Source: Nageia nagi (Eukaryota > Pinophyta). Taken from it: a stretch of 64,000 nucleotides of DNA. This document shows, in pieces, positions 48,384 through 60,828 of the stretch; positions within the stretch are counted from its first letter, which is position 1; every line of letters begins with the position of its first letter. The stretch lies in assembly GCA_050084985.1 (NCBI GenBank), contig JBITNC010000001.1, forward strand, positions 124,930,001-124,994,000, given 5' to 3'. Below the pieces are notes generated by a model. It saw nothing but the letters and a program-made list of their open reading frames with translations, searched no databases and was not told the origin of the DNA. The translations under genes were made by a program, and so were the position numbers.

Positions 48384-48792
48384 TGTTAGGATCCCACATC
48401 CTAACATTTTAGTGTTTGTATTAGTATTTTATTAAATTATCGACCTATATTGTAAACCATAATATTGTGATTATAAGGTAGGGCCCAATTTTGCATTATT
48501 ATTAGGATTAGGGTTAGTTTATTATAAATAGATAGAAGTGTGTGGAGAAATGCATCTTGAACATTATTATTCACTTTTGGAGTTATGAGGAGGTAGCCCC
48601 CTCGAAGCAGCCTTTGATTCTATTACTATTCAGTAAAATCCTATCCTTATCTGCTTATTATTGCTATTTCATGTTCTATTTATTAGTGCATGCTTTGTTA
48701 TTTCCACTAAATAGTTATCATTTTCCTATTTCAAATCGATATTCATTTCATTTCTGTAATATTTCCCTTTTCATATTTGTAGCATCGTAACA
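48384..48792 (+). repeat. Element G 5' LTR
   Basis: 409 bp, ending GTAACA two bases before the primer site. An open frame at 48542-48790 inside it is incidental. Confidence 0.9.
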
Positions 48793-48806
48793 TCTGGTAT
48801 TAGAGC

Positions 48807-49580
48807 TCTTTTTAGGGCCATTCTGCTGCAAAAAAAATAAAATTATCTTAGAGGTCTAAGCTAGAAACCCTATATCATATGTTTTAAAATATCTAGGAGG
48901 ATCTATTTTTTTTTCTAAGCACACTTGCCCATAAAGCTATGTGTGAAGTGAGGTGCAAAAAACTCTGCACCAATACCCAGCCTCAGATAAAACCCTACAT
49001 GGAATTGGACTCCATGTACCGAAAGGTATATTGGAAATTATCTAAGCTATAAATAGAAACTAAGTAGAAAGTTGTGTCAATTGTCTATAAATTATAGTGC
49101 ACCAGAAAGTGCCATTGGAAATTTACTTATCATAGAAGCCATCTTTGTAGCCTCTTTCCTTACAAAATTTGGATAGGAGGGGTGTTTAGACAAGCCTATA
49201 GAGCAAATAATCCTTACCATAGAATCATTCATTCATATAAAAAACTTTGATTTGGGAAGTAGAATGTATGACATGCAATTTTTTAGAGCCACCAAAAATA
49301 GCAATTTAGAGGTAGCAAAAACTTCATAGCTAAATAACTAAAAATCTATACCGTTTCAGTAGTTTTTAACAAAAGTAGAAGACCCACAAATGTAAAAAAA
49401 AAAAGAGTTCAAGAGTCTGAAAATCATTATCAGGAGACCTAGCCCATTTTGATTATCTTTTTGAAATGATCATTTTGATATATTACACCCATACACTTTT
49501 TCAGGCACTTTCTAAAAAAAATAGTTTCTAAAAATAGCAATTTTCAAAAATATCAGCTTCCAAAATAGCAGTTTCTAGAA
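48807..49580 (+). other. Element G leader
   Basis: Non-coding sequence between the primer site and the gag ATG at 49581. No motif recognised. Confidence 0.6.
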
Positions 49581-52500
49581 ATGGCACTTGAAACAAGATC
49601 CCAAAAAGTAGCACAAGCTAATCTTACCATGATCACATTTCAAACTATGATCCAAGAAATGGTAGATACACTTACCAATACATTTAGGGTAGAAATTTGA
49701 TAAATACAAACCCTTGGTAGTAAATGTGATAGTGTTCAACTAAGTCTCACTCATACCAATAATGCATCTAGTTCATAACAATTAGGAAAGTCAAGAAATA
49801 CATAGGGGTATCATCATAACTTTTAGAGCCAACAAGGTGGTTTCATTCTTCCCTGCACAATGAAATTGGATTTTTCTTGATTTGATGGAGATAATCTCAC
49901 TGGCTGGATTTATAAGTCTAGACCGTATTTCATATTGAACCAAATTCTAGAGGATTTGAAAGTGCATATGGTAACTTTTCATTTGGACCATGAGGCTCTC
50001 CAATGGCACTAGTGGTACTAAAAAATGCATCTTGCTCCTTCATGGGATGAATATACTCAATAATTATTAATCTATTTTGGTCCTAGTGACTAGGAAGATT
50101 TCACAGGGGCATTGACCAAGTTATGTCAAACTATAACAGTCAAAAAATACCAAAATCAATTTAAGAAATTGGCAAATCACATAGAGGGGTTGGATGATGC
50201 ATTTTTAATAAGTTATTTCATCAGTAGATTAAATGAAGAAATTAAACCAGAGGTCAAATGTTTAATCCCAAAACTATGATGGATGTTATTGATTTGGCAA
50301 AGCTTGCTAAAGATAAAGCTAGTGCTCATTGACAAAATGTAAGACCCCCATTCATAAAAACACATAATATCTCCCATTCCCAATGCCCCACCATCGAATC
50401 ACACAATGCAAACTAAGAAGTTGACATGGGAGGAAATGGAAGAGCATCAAAAGAAGGGCTTGTGCTATAATTGTGATGAGAAATTTATTTGTAGTCATCA
50501 TTGTACTCAACAAAAGTTATATTTGCTTGATGCTGATGCTCTTAGTGAGGAGGAATATAAGAGTGCACCCAAAGAGGCTATAAAAGAAATTTCATATGAG
50601 GAGGATTCAATTATCTCCTACAATGCATTGGTAGGAATTACAACCGCTCAAACTATGAAGGTCAAAAGGTTTTTTAAAAAGCACCCTCTTATAATATTGT
50701 TGGATTCGGGAAGTACTTATAATTTCATTGATCCATGGGTGGTTAAGGTTGCAAAATGTTACATCCACCTTACAAATAATTTTGAGGTTATGGTTGGTAA
50801 TGGAGGAAAAATAGCATGTAAAGGCACATGTCATAATGTTAAACTGAGCATAGACCACTATGCTTTAAAAAGCAACATGTATGCTTTACCACTTGAGGGA
50901 TGTGATAGAGTTTTAGGGGTACAATGGCTGAGGACTTTGGGTACTGTACAACGGAATTTTGTAGAGCTATGGATGACCTTCAAGATAGATGAATAAGAGC
51001 ATACTCTCAAGGGATTATAGGTTGGACCTATACAAATTGTGAGCTCACATCACATGGAAAAGATCTTATAGAAAACTAGAAAAGGGATGCTAGCATAGTT
51101 ATACTCTTTATCAATCATCGAATCTAAATTCATAGAGCCTAAGGATCTGCAACCCATCTTAAGTAAGCATTCAAGTACCTTTGAGGAACTAATGGGTTTA
51201 CCACCCCAGTGATCACTTGATCATGCTATCCAGTTGGTGCCAGGAAGTCACCCACCAAACATTCATCCTTATCAGTATCCTTTTTTATAGAAAAATGAAA
51301 TTAAAAAATTGGTTAAGGAACTGTTGGATGCAGAGTAATCCAACCTAGCATAAGCCCATATTCTTCTCCAATTATATTGGTTTGTAAGAAAGATGGATCA
51401 TGGCATATGTGTGTGGATTTCAAGGCCCTCAACAAAATTACCATCAAGGACAAATTTTCCATCCTGATCATTGATGAATTATTGAATGAACTGCATGGGC
51501 AAGACATTTTTCCAAGTTGGACCTGCAATCTAGGTATCACCAAATCTACTTTAAGGAGGAGGATATACCAAAAATTGCATTTTACACCCATGAGGACCAT
51601 TATGAGTTCCTAGTCATGCCTTTTGGCTTCACAAATGCTCCATCTACATTTCAAACTTTAATGAATCAGGTATTTCATCCGTTCCTCAGGAAGTTCATTT
51701 TAGTTTTTTTTGATGATATCTTGATCTACAGTAAGACATGGTAAGAACATGTGGCACATGTTGACCAAACCTTACAAATTTTGAAGGAACACTAGCTATA
51801 TGCAAAAAAATCAAAATGGTCATTTGATAGGAGGGAAATTGACTACTTAGGCCATATTATATCCAAAGAGAGAGTTAAGGTGGATCCACAAAAGATTACT
51901 AACATGCAAATTGGTCTATTCCTACATATTTTAAAAGTATTCAAGAATTCTTGGAGTTGATAGACTATTATAGGAAATTTGTGAAGGATTATGGCAAGAT
52001 TACAGCACCTGTAACCATGTTGTTGAAAAAGAATGCATTCCAATGGTCCCCTCAAGCTGAGGTAGCTTTCCTTAAGCTCAAGGAGGTGATGTTTACCACC
52101 CTGATATTAGCAATGCCAAATTTTTCTAAAACCTTTGTGATAGAAAGTGATGCTTATGGAGTCGGAATCGGGGTAGCATTAATGCAATAGGGGCATCCCT
52201 TGGCATTCACTAGTAGAGCACTCTCTGGTAAAAATTTGGGTAAATCCACTTCTAAAAAAGAAATGATTGCCATCATTCCTGCAGTTCAATGTTGGAGACC
52301 ATATCTCATTGGTCACCATTTCATCATCATCACAGATCATCATAGTTTGAAATTTTTCATTGAGCAACACATTTCTACACCTGAGCAACAAAAATGGGTG
52401 ACCAAACTACTAGGGTATGATTATGAGATAATACACAGTAAAGGTAAGGAGAATGTGGTTACTGATGCTTTGCCCAAAAAATTTGAAGATCAAGTAGCAT

Positions 52501-53945
52501 TGCAAGCTCTTTCATGCCTTTTCCTCATTAGTTGGATAAAATTAAATAGAGTGGGTAGAGGATAGCTCCACCCAATAATTGTTAAAGTAGATCACTTAAG
52601 ACCCCACGAGTAAACCACATCCCACATGGTATGATGGTATTTTGAGATTCAAAGTTTGAATTTTGTTACTATCTCCTTCAAAATGTAAATCAGAAATACT
52701 TACCGAATTACATTCTACACCTACATCAGGACATGACGAATTTTTGAAAACTTATAAGTGGATGGCATGGTCATTCTATTAGACAAGTATGAAATTGGAT
52801 ATCAAGTAGTTTGTGGTAGCTTTGATGTGTGTTAATGACAAAAAGGTGAGATAATGGGTACTCCAAGACTCCTTCAACCTCTTCCCATACCTACCCATAC
52901 ATGGATCAATATCTTAATGGATTTCAGTGAAGGCCTTCCAAATCCAATGGTAAATCAGTTATTCTAGAGGTGGTTGATCAATTATCCAAATATGCTCATT
53001 TTGGTTCATTGGCTCACCCTACAAAGTAGTGATAGTGGCACTATTATTCCTTGATATAATCTTTAAACTACATGGCATGCCAAAATGATTGTTAGTGATC
53101 ATGATCCCACTTTTACAAATCATTTTTGGCAAGAGCTTTTTAAGCTGCAAGGTACCCAACTAAACATGAGCTCAGCATATCATTCGTAAACTGATGATCA
53201 GACTAAAATTGTCAACAAATGTTTGGAAACATATTTATGTTGTTTTGCTTTAGCACAACCTATGCATTGGGTACAATGGATTCCCTTGGTTGAGTGGTAG
53301 TGTAATGCATCTTATCATTTTGCCAATAAGATGACCCCTATGAAGTAGTGTATGGTCAAGCTCCAATAACATTCACCTCATATGTTGTAGGTACCAATAA
53401 AGTTTAGGTAGTTAATGCAACTTTAATTACTCAAGATGATATTTTTTGTTTGCTCAAGGATAACCTTTAGATAGCCCAACACTGTATAAACAACAGTCGA
53501 TTAGCAACATGTGGAAAGGGAGTTCTAAGTAGATGACATGGTCCTTCTAAGGCTACAACCTTATCTTCAAAAGTCCTTAAAAATAAAAGGCCTCAAAAAT
53601 TGGCCCCAAAGTTTTATGGTCCTTACAAGGTGTTACAGTGCATTGGCCCAGCTGCATACAAACTGGAGCTTCCTGCTTCTTCCAAGATTCATCCAATGTT
53701 TCATGTCTCTTATCTCAAGAAAGTGGTTGGATCAGAGGTTCAGGTTTAAACATAATTACCTAAGTTGGTGGAGGATGGATTAATGGTAGTTGTACCTAGA
53801 TAATTTTGGATCAACATTCATGATAGCTTCATAATCGCTCCATCATAGAAGTCCTTGTGCAGTGGCAAGGCATGGCACTAGAAGATGCAACATGGGAAAA
53901 ACTTCATCAGCTATAGCAACAATTTCCACACTTCAAGCTTTGAGG
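49581..53945 (+). pseudogene. Element G gag-pol, inactivated
   Basis: Gag starts MALETRSQKVAQANL. Broken frames near 49860-50280 show capsid features (FDGDNLTGWIYKS, GALTKLCQT, IEGLDDAFLISYF). An intact 196-codon frame (50406-50996) holds the zinc knuckle CYNCDEKFICSHHC and protease [31 protein letters not shown], then after a frameshift near 51510 [12 protein letters not shown] and [12 protein letters not shown]. RNase H: FVIESDAYGVGIGVALMQ, TDHHSLKFF. Integrase is badly decayed (VSDHDPTFTNHFWQELF). Near 53820-53945 the pattern EVLVQWQGMALEDATWE, read across a frame change, fits a chromodomain, which would guide integration to heterochromatin. Confidence 0.85.
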
Positions 53946-53973
53946 ACAAAGCTTCATTCCAAGAGTGGTGGCA

Positions 53974-54382
53974 TGTTAGGATCCCACAATCCTAGCATTT
54001 TAGTGTTAGTATTAGTATTTTATTAAATTGTTGACCTATATTGTAAATTGTAATATTGTGATTGTAAGGGTGGGGCTCGATTTTGCATTACTATTAGGAT
54101 TAGGATTAGTTTATTATAAATAGATAGAATTGTATGGAGAAATACATCTTGAACATTATTATTCACTTTTGGAGTTGTAAGGAGGTAGCCCCCTCGAAGC
54201 GACCTATGAATCTATTACTATTCAGTAAAATCCTATCCTTATATGCTTATTGTTGCTATTTCGTATTCTATTTATCAGTGCATGCTCTGTTATTTCCACT
54301 ATTAGTTATCATTTTCTTATTTAAAATCGATATTTGTTTCCTTTTTGCAATATTTCCCTTTCATATTTGTAGCATCGTAACT
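53974..54382 (+). repeat. Element G 3' LTR
   Basis: 409 bp, diverged from the 5' LTR at many positions. The last base reads T where the 5' LTR has A. Confidence 0.88.
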
Positions 54383-54387
54383 CAAGT

Positions 54388-55513
54388 AGGTGCAATAGAA
54401 GAGTCATCAAGACCATCTAGGTCCTCATAAGAAGTATATTCCTTAGGAAGTTTTTTAAACTTTACATCCCTTAAGATGAACATTGATCCAGAGGAAGGAG
54501 AGTAGATATTGTATCCTATATGTTGACTATCATAGGCCATAAAGATGCACTTTTTGGATCTCTTTTTCAACTTTTTTCCTTTTCTCAAAAATAATGAAGG
54601 TATAACCATAACAAATAAAAACCCTAAGTTAAGAAATGTTTGGTTTCTTTCCCATACATGGATCATATAGGCTTTCCCTTCAAATACTTTCATAGGATAC
54701 CTATTTAGGGTGTAGATTCGAAGTGTTCAAAGCTTCACCCCATAAGAAACTAAGGATATTTTTCAACATGTACCTATTTATTTATTGAATGGTTATATTC
54801 TTTCTTTCAACCACTACTATTTTGTTGATGGGTGTGAGGGATCATGAACTGCCTCTTGATATCATATTTAACACAATAGTCATTGAACTCATTGCTATTA
54901 TATTTACCCCCTTTATCATATATCAACATCTTTATTTTGAAGTTAGTTTGATTTTCAAATAACACTTTGAAATCTTTAAATCTATCAAAAGTTTGATCCT
55001 TGTCCTCAAGTAGATAACCAAATTTCATCCTACTAAAGTCAAAATGAAGGTTAATATATAAGATACTCCTCTAAGAGATTTAGTTTGAAATAGACCCATC
55101 AAATTTGAATACATAAGCTGAAGAGGTTGTGTTTCCCTTGTTGTCTTATATTTCTTAAAGTTTTTCCTATTCCTCTTGCCTAAGATGCACTTCTCACAAA
55201 GACCAAATATGAGAATTATGGGTGATATTGAAGGAAAACTTTCACAAGTCTTGATTTTTCATGATTTAAATATTTTTATGATTAAAGTGTTTAATCGATG
55301 GTGCTAAAATGGTCCCTAGAGAAAACATTTGTAGTAATACACATCTTTGTTAGCACTTGATCCATAATTTAGAGATCATATTTCATTGATCCTTTCACCA
55401 AAGTGGAAATTTCCTTCTTTATGCACCAAAATCATGAGTAAAACTCAAATGAATATCTTTTTATTACAACTTGAATTATGGAAGAAAGATTCATACTAAT
55501 TTTAGGCATGTAT
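54388..55513 (-). pseudogene. Element E: integrase and protease part
   Basis: Minus-strand continuation of E. Frames at 54382-54693 and 54807-55028 show integrase pieces such as FGYLLEDKDQTFDRFKDF and KYNSNEFNDYC, equivalent to B 31088-31600. Near 55490 it reaches the end of the protease domain (the region equal to KLRMNLI in A). It is interrupted at 55514 by element I and would continue beyond the window. Confidence 0.75.
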
Positions 55514-56502
55514 TGTAAGAATTAAGACTAGAAATATTTAATTCCTATATGCCCAAGATTATATGAAATCTCACTCAAACATTAATATTCAAAGCATAAA
55601 CAATCTCACAAATTGACACAAGATATAAATGGTTCCTCCAATTATGGGATTACATCCACTAACTAATATATTTCTCATTCACAAAGACAACTCTCTTCCA
55701 AAACTTATTTTTCCTCTCCTAACACTAATCCTAAAGCATAACTTTTCTTCAAATTTTTTTTGGTGTGTGATCTCAAGGAGAGGGCCTTCTATTTATAAGC
55801 CCAAATCCTCCCTTGGATCACCCTTTTAACTATTATACAAAGACATGACATGCTTCATCCTTTTACCTAAGGGGCATGCTCATGATGAGAAATGTAGGAC
55901 AAGTTATATTATCATATTCACTTAAATACTTAAGGTATCTAGGCATACCTTTAAGTATTGGTGAATTTACAAGAAGAACCTTACAATAATACATTATACA
56001 TTCCAAGACCCCCTCTTTATGCAATATTGGGATAGAGTGAAGAAGAGAGTAGAAAGAGAGAGTTCTCCTCCATATAGATATAATTAGAGATGATAAATTT
56101 TACATCTTTGAGAAGTAAGCAAGATCTTAGTTTGAGACTCACTACTCTACCATTCTAATAAATGGTTAATAATACAACCATTTCTTGCAGTTGGTTTCAA
56201 TGTACATGAAGTAGTCATCCAACCAAAAGTTGACATGATGATTCTCCATGATCTTTCATACCTAAAGTAAGCAACCTACAATATCAAGAAAAAACTTCAA
56301 GCTACATACAGCTTGAAAAATTAAGATCAGTTAGATGCATCATATACATATTCATGTCAACAAAGATAATTGAATCAAATAATTCCATCTATGAACTAAT
56401 CAATGGTGCACTGTAAGTCATCACAAAGATGACAAGTCAATACTCATAGTCATCTATTGTATACAAAATATGTGTTGATATCATTAAAAATATAAGAAAA
56501 TG

Positions 56503-56745
56503 CACATATGAGTTCTTCACATATGGATAACTAAAAAGTGCCAAAAGACACATATGAGTTCCTCATATATGGATAATTGAATAATACAAAAATGATCCAT
56601 CATACAACATACAAGTTCCTCCCATATGGATAACTTAATAGTGCTAGCGATAGTCTATTATATGCTCAAAGTGTACAAATAGCTCATCACATTAGGGGAA
56701 CTAGCCAAAAAGTACACATAGATCAATACTATACAACCAAAAATT
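56503..56745 (-). repeat. Diverged hairpin units in element I
   Basis: Units such as AGTTCTTCACATATGG...AACT and AAGTTCCTCCCATATGG..AACTT keep inverted arms, but the loop differs from the CTCTGCGTGA type of the young family. Spacing is irregular. Similar units occur in E at 23440-23610. Confidence 0.6.
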
Positions 56746-57218
56746 CTCCTAGGGGTGAAATTGTCATCGCAAACATGAATTCAAACTTCAACTTTCCTTT
56801 AAAGGAAACTTCACTAACCCGATGGAATTCTTGAGCTTACGAAATTGAGCTTCAAGAAGGGGTTTAATAAATCAATGGAGTTTAAGGTAGATGGACAGTA
56901 CTCCAAATGTATGATGCCATCCAAAACCTTCTCCTTGATGAAGTGTGCTTGGATTTCAACATATTTTATTCTCTAATAGAAAACATGAATCTTAGCCAAA
57001 GAAATAGTCATCTAATTATCTAAAGAAATATGATATGGGTGAGTTGCTCATACCTAATTTCTTTCAAAAGATGCTTAAGTGAAATACCTTCCTAGGCCAT
57101 AATAAATATAGCTCGATATTTAGCTTATGTGGTGGGAAAAGAAATAATAGATTTCTTTTTGGAAGCCCAAGAGATAACACTTAAACCAATGCTAAACACA
57201 TATGCAGAGGCTGATTTC
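56745..57218 (-). pseudogene. Element I pol 3' end (RNase H)
   Basis: The minus strand aligns with B 29210-29690, the C-terminal RNase H part of copia pol, with many stops. It ends at CTGATTTC where C begins. Confidence 0.7.
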
Positions 57219-57707
57219 TGTTAGAATTTGTAATGAAATATTGTGAATATCTAAACTCCTTGTAAATTCAATTAATCACTTAAAGGTATGTAGATACCTT
57301 AAGTGATTAATAGAATTCTTTAATATGTAGACTTTGACTTTACCAAAGTGGGTAGTTGGTAGGTTGAAGTTTGGTGATAAATTTAATGTAACCCTAACCT
57401 TACCCTTGGGTTAAAGGAAGGTTAGGGAGGTGCTCTCAACCTATAAATAGAGGGCCTCTCCTCATGTAAACATATCTAAGTTTTGAGTAAGATTACTCTA
57501 CTTGGTTGTGTAGGAGAGAGCTAGAGAATAGTTGTAAGAGAGACATAGATTTGAGAATAAGAGAACTAGTTGTGGATGTACTCCCAAGGAGGGAGGAATC
57601 ACATTATATTGATGTGTTATCTTGAGTGATTGTGTTATCTTGTGTACACTTGAGTTTCCTAGTCTAAGGTCCTAAAGGATTTGTTTAGATCTAGTTCAAA
57701 TCCTTCA
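57219..57707 (+). repeat. Element C 5' LTR
   Basis: 489 bp, TG...CA. The perfect inverted repeat CCCTAACCTT (57392-57401) and AAGGTTAGGG (57418-57427) sits just upstream of TATAAATA (57442-57449). Confidence 0.93.
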
Positions 57708-57709
57708 AT

Positions 57710-57721
57710 TGGTATCAGAGC
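57710..57721 (+). promoter_or_regulatory. Element C primer-binding site
   Basis: TGGTATCAGAGC, two bases after the LTR, complementary to initiator tRNA-Met. About two units related to A's 39-bp minisatellite follow. Confidence 0.95.
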
Positions 57722-58706
57722 CTTGTTGTGGAAGCTCTTCTTCTTGGTGTTGAAGCTCTCCTTGTGGTGGAAGATCTTCTTTTGGTGTGGAAGCTACATC
57801 TTGGAGGTTCATCCTTTTTCACTCCTCATCTTTCACCCCCTTGGTGAGGTAAATTTTAAAGAGCAGGTATAAAGATTCTCCTCATTTGGTCATTTATTTT
57901 GATTATTACATAATGCTACTAACACATTATTTGCTATGTGTTAGTCCTTTTTAAGTTATGATTAACAAGTTGCAATTTTTTACTAATCCTCTATGTTACT
58001 TGCAATTTTGAAATTGCTATAGTTCTTTTAAAGGGTTAGTATACAACACTTGTAATTTGTTGTTCATGTTATATTGAACTTAAAAGTATGTGTTGGTTCA
58101 ATTATTTGATTAAATGCCCATATATGATGCAAAATTGCAATATTTATACTAACATTTTTTTTGTTAGTAGTAATGTATTGTTATGAAATATCTCATATAT
58201 ACTATCATTAGTGAGTTATTGATATGATCCTAAGCAAAAGGCATCAACATTTCCAAAAAGTTAGAAAGGAGGACAAATTTTTTTAAAAGGGCACAATCAT
58301 ATATTAGTGGCACCATAATATATATCTTGCATTATTTTAAACTATAGTCAAAAATATAGACATATATAGATTTTATTTTAAATTTGTTTAAAAGCAAAAA
58401 TATTTATATATATTTTTTTATATTTTAAATCTATTTAAGATATTCAAAAAATATATATATTTTTTGTTATTGTGATTTTTAAATTTATTTAAACTCAATA
58501 AATTACATTTGGGGGTCATTGATAAAAATTTATTAACTTAAATAAATGAAAAGATTGTTCAAATCAAAAGCCAAAATGCTCGAGTTACCAATCGGTGCTC
58601 CTACTCAGTAGTCAAAATGCCGGATTTGTCCATGCCTGCAGAGCCCTGTTCCCAGCGCCCTCTCTTTGGAGGTTCCATTTCCTGCACTTTTCCCTAGCGC
58701 TTTCAG

Positions 58707-58991
58707 GATCTGAGCAATATCAGAGAAGTTCTCGATCATCAGGAAGCATATGCAGATCCAAATCGTGATGAAAGTCTAATTATTGAGCTACTAGATCTAA
58801 AGCAAGATGTTACATATGACCAGAGTGCATTGTGGTTTCTTCAGGATCTTGCTAATGAACAAGATTCTTCTGGAGATTTTTTTGTAGAAAATGTGAGCAC
58901 TCTTTCTGCATCGGATGTGCCATTTCTTGATCCGTCAACAGTTGCCACAGCTGTAATTGGTCAAATGCTAGCTGAAACAACCACCACCTTT
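58707..58991 (+). pseudogene. Captured internal exon of an unidentified gene
   Basis: A 95-codon open stretch reads REVLDHQEAYADPNRDESL, then LWFLQDLANEQDSSG and VSTLSASDVPFLDPS. It is preceded by CTTTCAG (a 3' splice-site sequence) and followed by GTATAA (a 5' splice-site sequence), so it has the form of a complete internal exon with length divisible by three. Composition and acidity look like genuine protein. I do not recognise the family. It ends 30 bases before the LSM7 fragment but may come from another locus. Confidence 0.6.
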
Positions 58992-59021
58992 GTATAAAAG
59001 ATTATACTTCAATTCTGCAAC

Positions 59022-59105
59022 ATGTCAGGTCGAAAAGAAACAGTTCTAGATTTAGCAAAGTTTATTGATAAAGGAGTTCAAGTAAAGCTCACTGGTGGCA
59101 GGCAG
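59022..59105 (+). pseudogene. LSM7: Captured 5' fragment of LSM7
   Basis: 28 codons from the ATG: MSGRKETVLDLAKF, then IDKGVQVKLTGGRQ. This matches the highly conserved N-terminus of plant LSm7, a ring subunit of the LSm2-8 (U6 snRNP) and LSm1-7 (mRNA decay) complexes. It covers the start of the Sm fold and then stops matching, and the frame continues into unrelated Pro/His-rich sequence. Intact LSm7 is about 100 residues, so this is a truncated copy, not a gene. It lies in the leader of retrotransposon C in the element's transcriptional orientation. Confidence 0.85.
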
Positions 59106-59466
59106 GGAAAAATATTGTGGTGGTTCACCGTGCACGCCCACCGCATCTCGCTCCTCCACCCGACTGGCCTCCCTCCGCCTGCCTCGCACGCCTGCACTGC
59201 CTCCTCGCACTGTCATCTTCTGCCCTCTCCTCCTCGCTGGATATGCACCCACTGGCTTTCCTGACCAGGTTAGAGAGATTTGTCAGCCTATGCACATTAT
59301 CACCCGTCCTCTAAATGCACTCTCCTTCCTCTTCCTCCCCAACACCTCCATAGGCTGTCCTCTAAATGCCTTCATGCAGGTCCTCCTCCTTCACACGGTC
59401 AAGGTTGATGGCTGCCACCTTCTTGCAAGTCTTCTTAGTCTTTTTAATGCACTTAAATGCCTTTAG
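59106..59466 (+). pseudogene. Captured GC-rich segment, PPR-like
   Basis: A GC-rich stretch in which the frame at 59218-59298 reads LLLAGYAPTGFPDQVREICQ. This resembles a PPR motif core (LIAGYAQNG followed by an amphipathic helix) and parallels the GYAPNG and AGYASDG cores in A and B. The rest of the frame to 59466 is Leu-rich and not clearly PPR. It is weaker than in A and B. Confidence 0.45.
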
Positions 59467-60828
59467 TTACTTTAGTTGACTCCTTGCATTTTTTGTTCTT
59501 CCAAAAGCAACGTATGCTTTTCTTGGTGGAAGCAACATGGGGGTTCATATTTTCCAACCCCAAAGCATTTAATTGATTATTGACTTAGGAATATTTTTTT
59601 AGTGCTTAAAATAGGAGAAGCATTAAAAATTGGGGTATGGGTCTCCTATTACCACTTGCACACTTATTCTTCTTAGGCATTTTTTTTTTTTACTTGCTTC
59701 CAAGTCAATTGCTCCCCTTAAATGCCCTTAGGAGTACTTAGACTATTTCTAATATTCTCCTCCCCATTGCATGTTTAATTTAAGTGCATATGCCATCTCT
59801 AAGCCTAGTTACAAGGGCTAACAATTTAAGTAAAAAGGGGGGCTAGTATAAATTTTTACTTAAATTTTATCTAGATGTAATTTTTTTACTTAAATTTTAT
59901 CTAGATGTTGCATATGATGCATGTATCTTATTTGAAGAATTAAATACTAAGTATGCTTAGGACTTAAATTTTTAATGCATGATGCATGCTTACTTAAATT
60001 TTAAGTCATGATACAATGCATGTTATGAATTAAATACTAAGTAGGACTTAGTTCTTTGTTTAATTCATTAAGTGCTTGAATAAATTGAGAAAAATATGAA
60101 CAATGTAAAAGTCCTTTAGGGGTTAGAACAAAACCCATTGGACTCAATTTTTGGCCTCTTAAGGTTTCAAGTTTGTGTGGATGGAGTATTTTCACTTTAC
60201 TTTATATTTTTTGCACATTTGCTTATACTTGCAATACGCAAAAAATTGGAAAGTAACCCCTAAAATGAATACATCCGCACGTATTTTCCACAACATGACT
60301 TGTTTTGGGGAGCCATGAGGTGAGGACAGGGCAGACTGGAGCCCTTTTAGTCCGAAGAACCAAGTGGTGGTAAGTCCGTCTTAATTGCCCCTAAGACCTC
60401 TGTTGGATTGGACATAACTCTATTAGGTGGACAGGCATGTGTGTAGTGATACCACATGTCCGCACGTCCATTCAGGGATTATCTTGATAACCTAGGAGGA
60501 AAACTGAAACCCTTAATCAAGATAATTAAAATGGCCGGTCCAAGATACGTCGGATCCTTGGAAAATAGTAGGTACTTCTCCTTGTGAGAGTATATCACTG
60601 ACCAAGGTGAACTGGTTGAGGACTGGTAGTACCTAGGCTCCACCTTGCGGGCATCCAGGTGAAGGCCTAATTCTATACAAGAAAACAACCCCAACTTTAT
60701 CCTTCTATGGATCGTGGTTAATGAGTTTACACATGTGGGACATGTTTGCTTATTAGATGTTTTATATGTATAGATGAAAATTGTAAAAGTTTACATTCTT
60801 ATTGCATATTCATTTGTTTTTTGTAGCA

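Larger units (their letters stand above)
48384..54382 (+). mobile_element. Element G: Ty3/gypsy chromovirus, degraded
   Basis: 5,999 bp with 409-bp LTRs (48384-48792 and 53974-54382) starting TGTTAGGATCCCAC, and target duplication CAATT / CAAGT (one mismatch). The iMet-type primer site TGGTATTAGAGC is at 48795-48806. Gag, zinc knuckle, protease, RT, RNase H, integrase and a chromodomain-like C-terminus follow in that order. It is inserted in element E. Many stops, frameshifts and LTR differences mark it as old. Confidence 0.9.
55514..57218 (-). mobile_element. Element I: older copia, 3' part, cut by C
   Basis: 3' LTR 55514-56008 (495 bp, plus-strand borders TGTAAG and CCAAGA), decayed polypurine complement CCCCCTCTTT, a 3' untranslated region like those of A, B and E, a degenerate hairpin array, then the end of pol (56745-57218). 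Element C enters at 57219 inside the RNase H region, so the rest of I lies beyond the window. The LTR resembles that of E more than those of A, B and C. Confidence 0.75.
57849..60826 (+). other. Element C leader; candidate GT-AG intron
   Basis: GAG|GTAAAT (GT at 57849) and TTTTTTGTAG (AG at 60825-60826, two bases before the gag ATG) frame about 3.0 kb. AT-rich flanks at 57860-58520 match A 10690-11370. The block 60240-60720 is conserved with A and B. Captured gene fragments lie between. Confidence 0.4.

Noticed and set aside
48542-48790. 82-codon frame, and its twin at 54134-54430
   Set aside because: Both lie within the two LTRs of element G and are the same sequence; they are non-coding terminal repeats.
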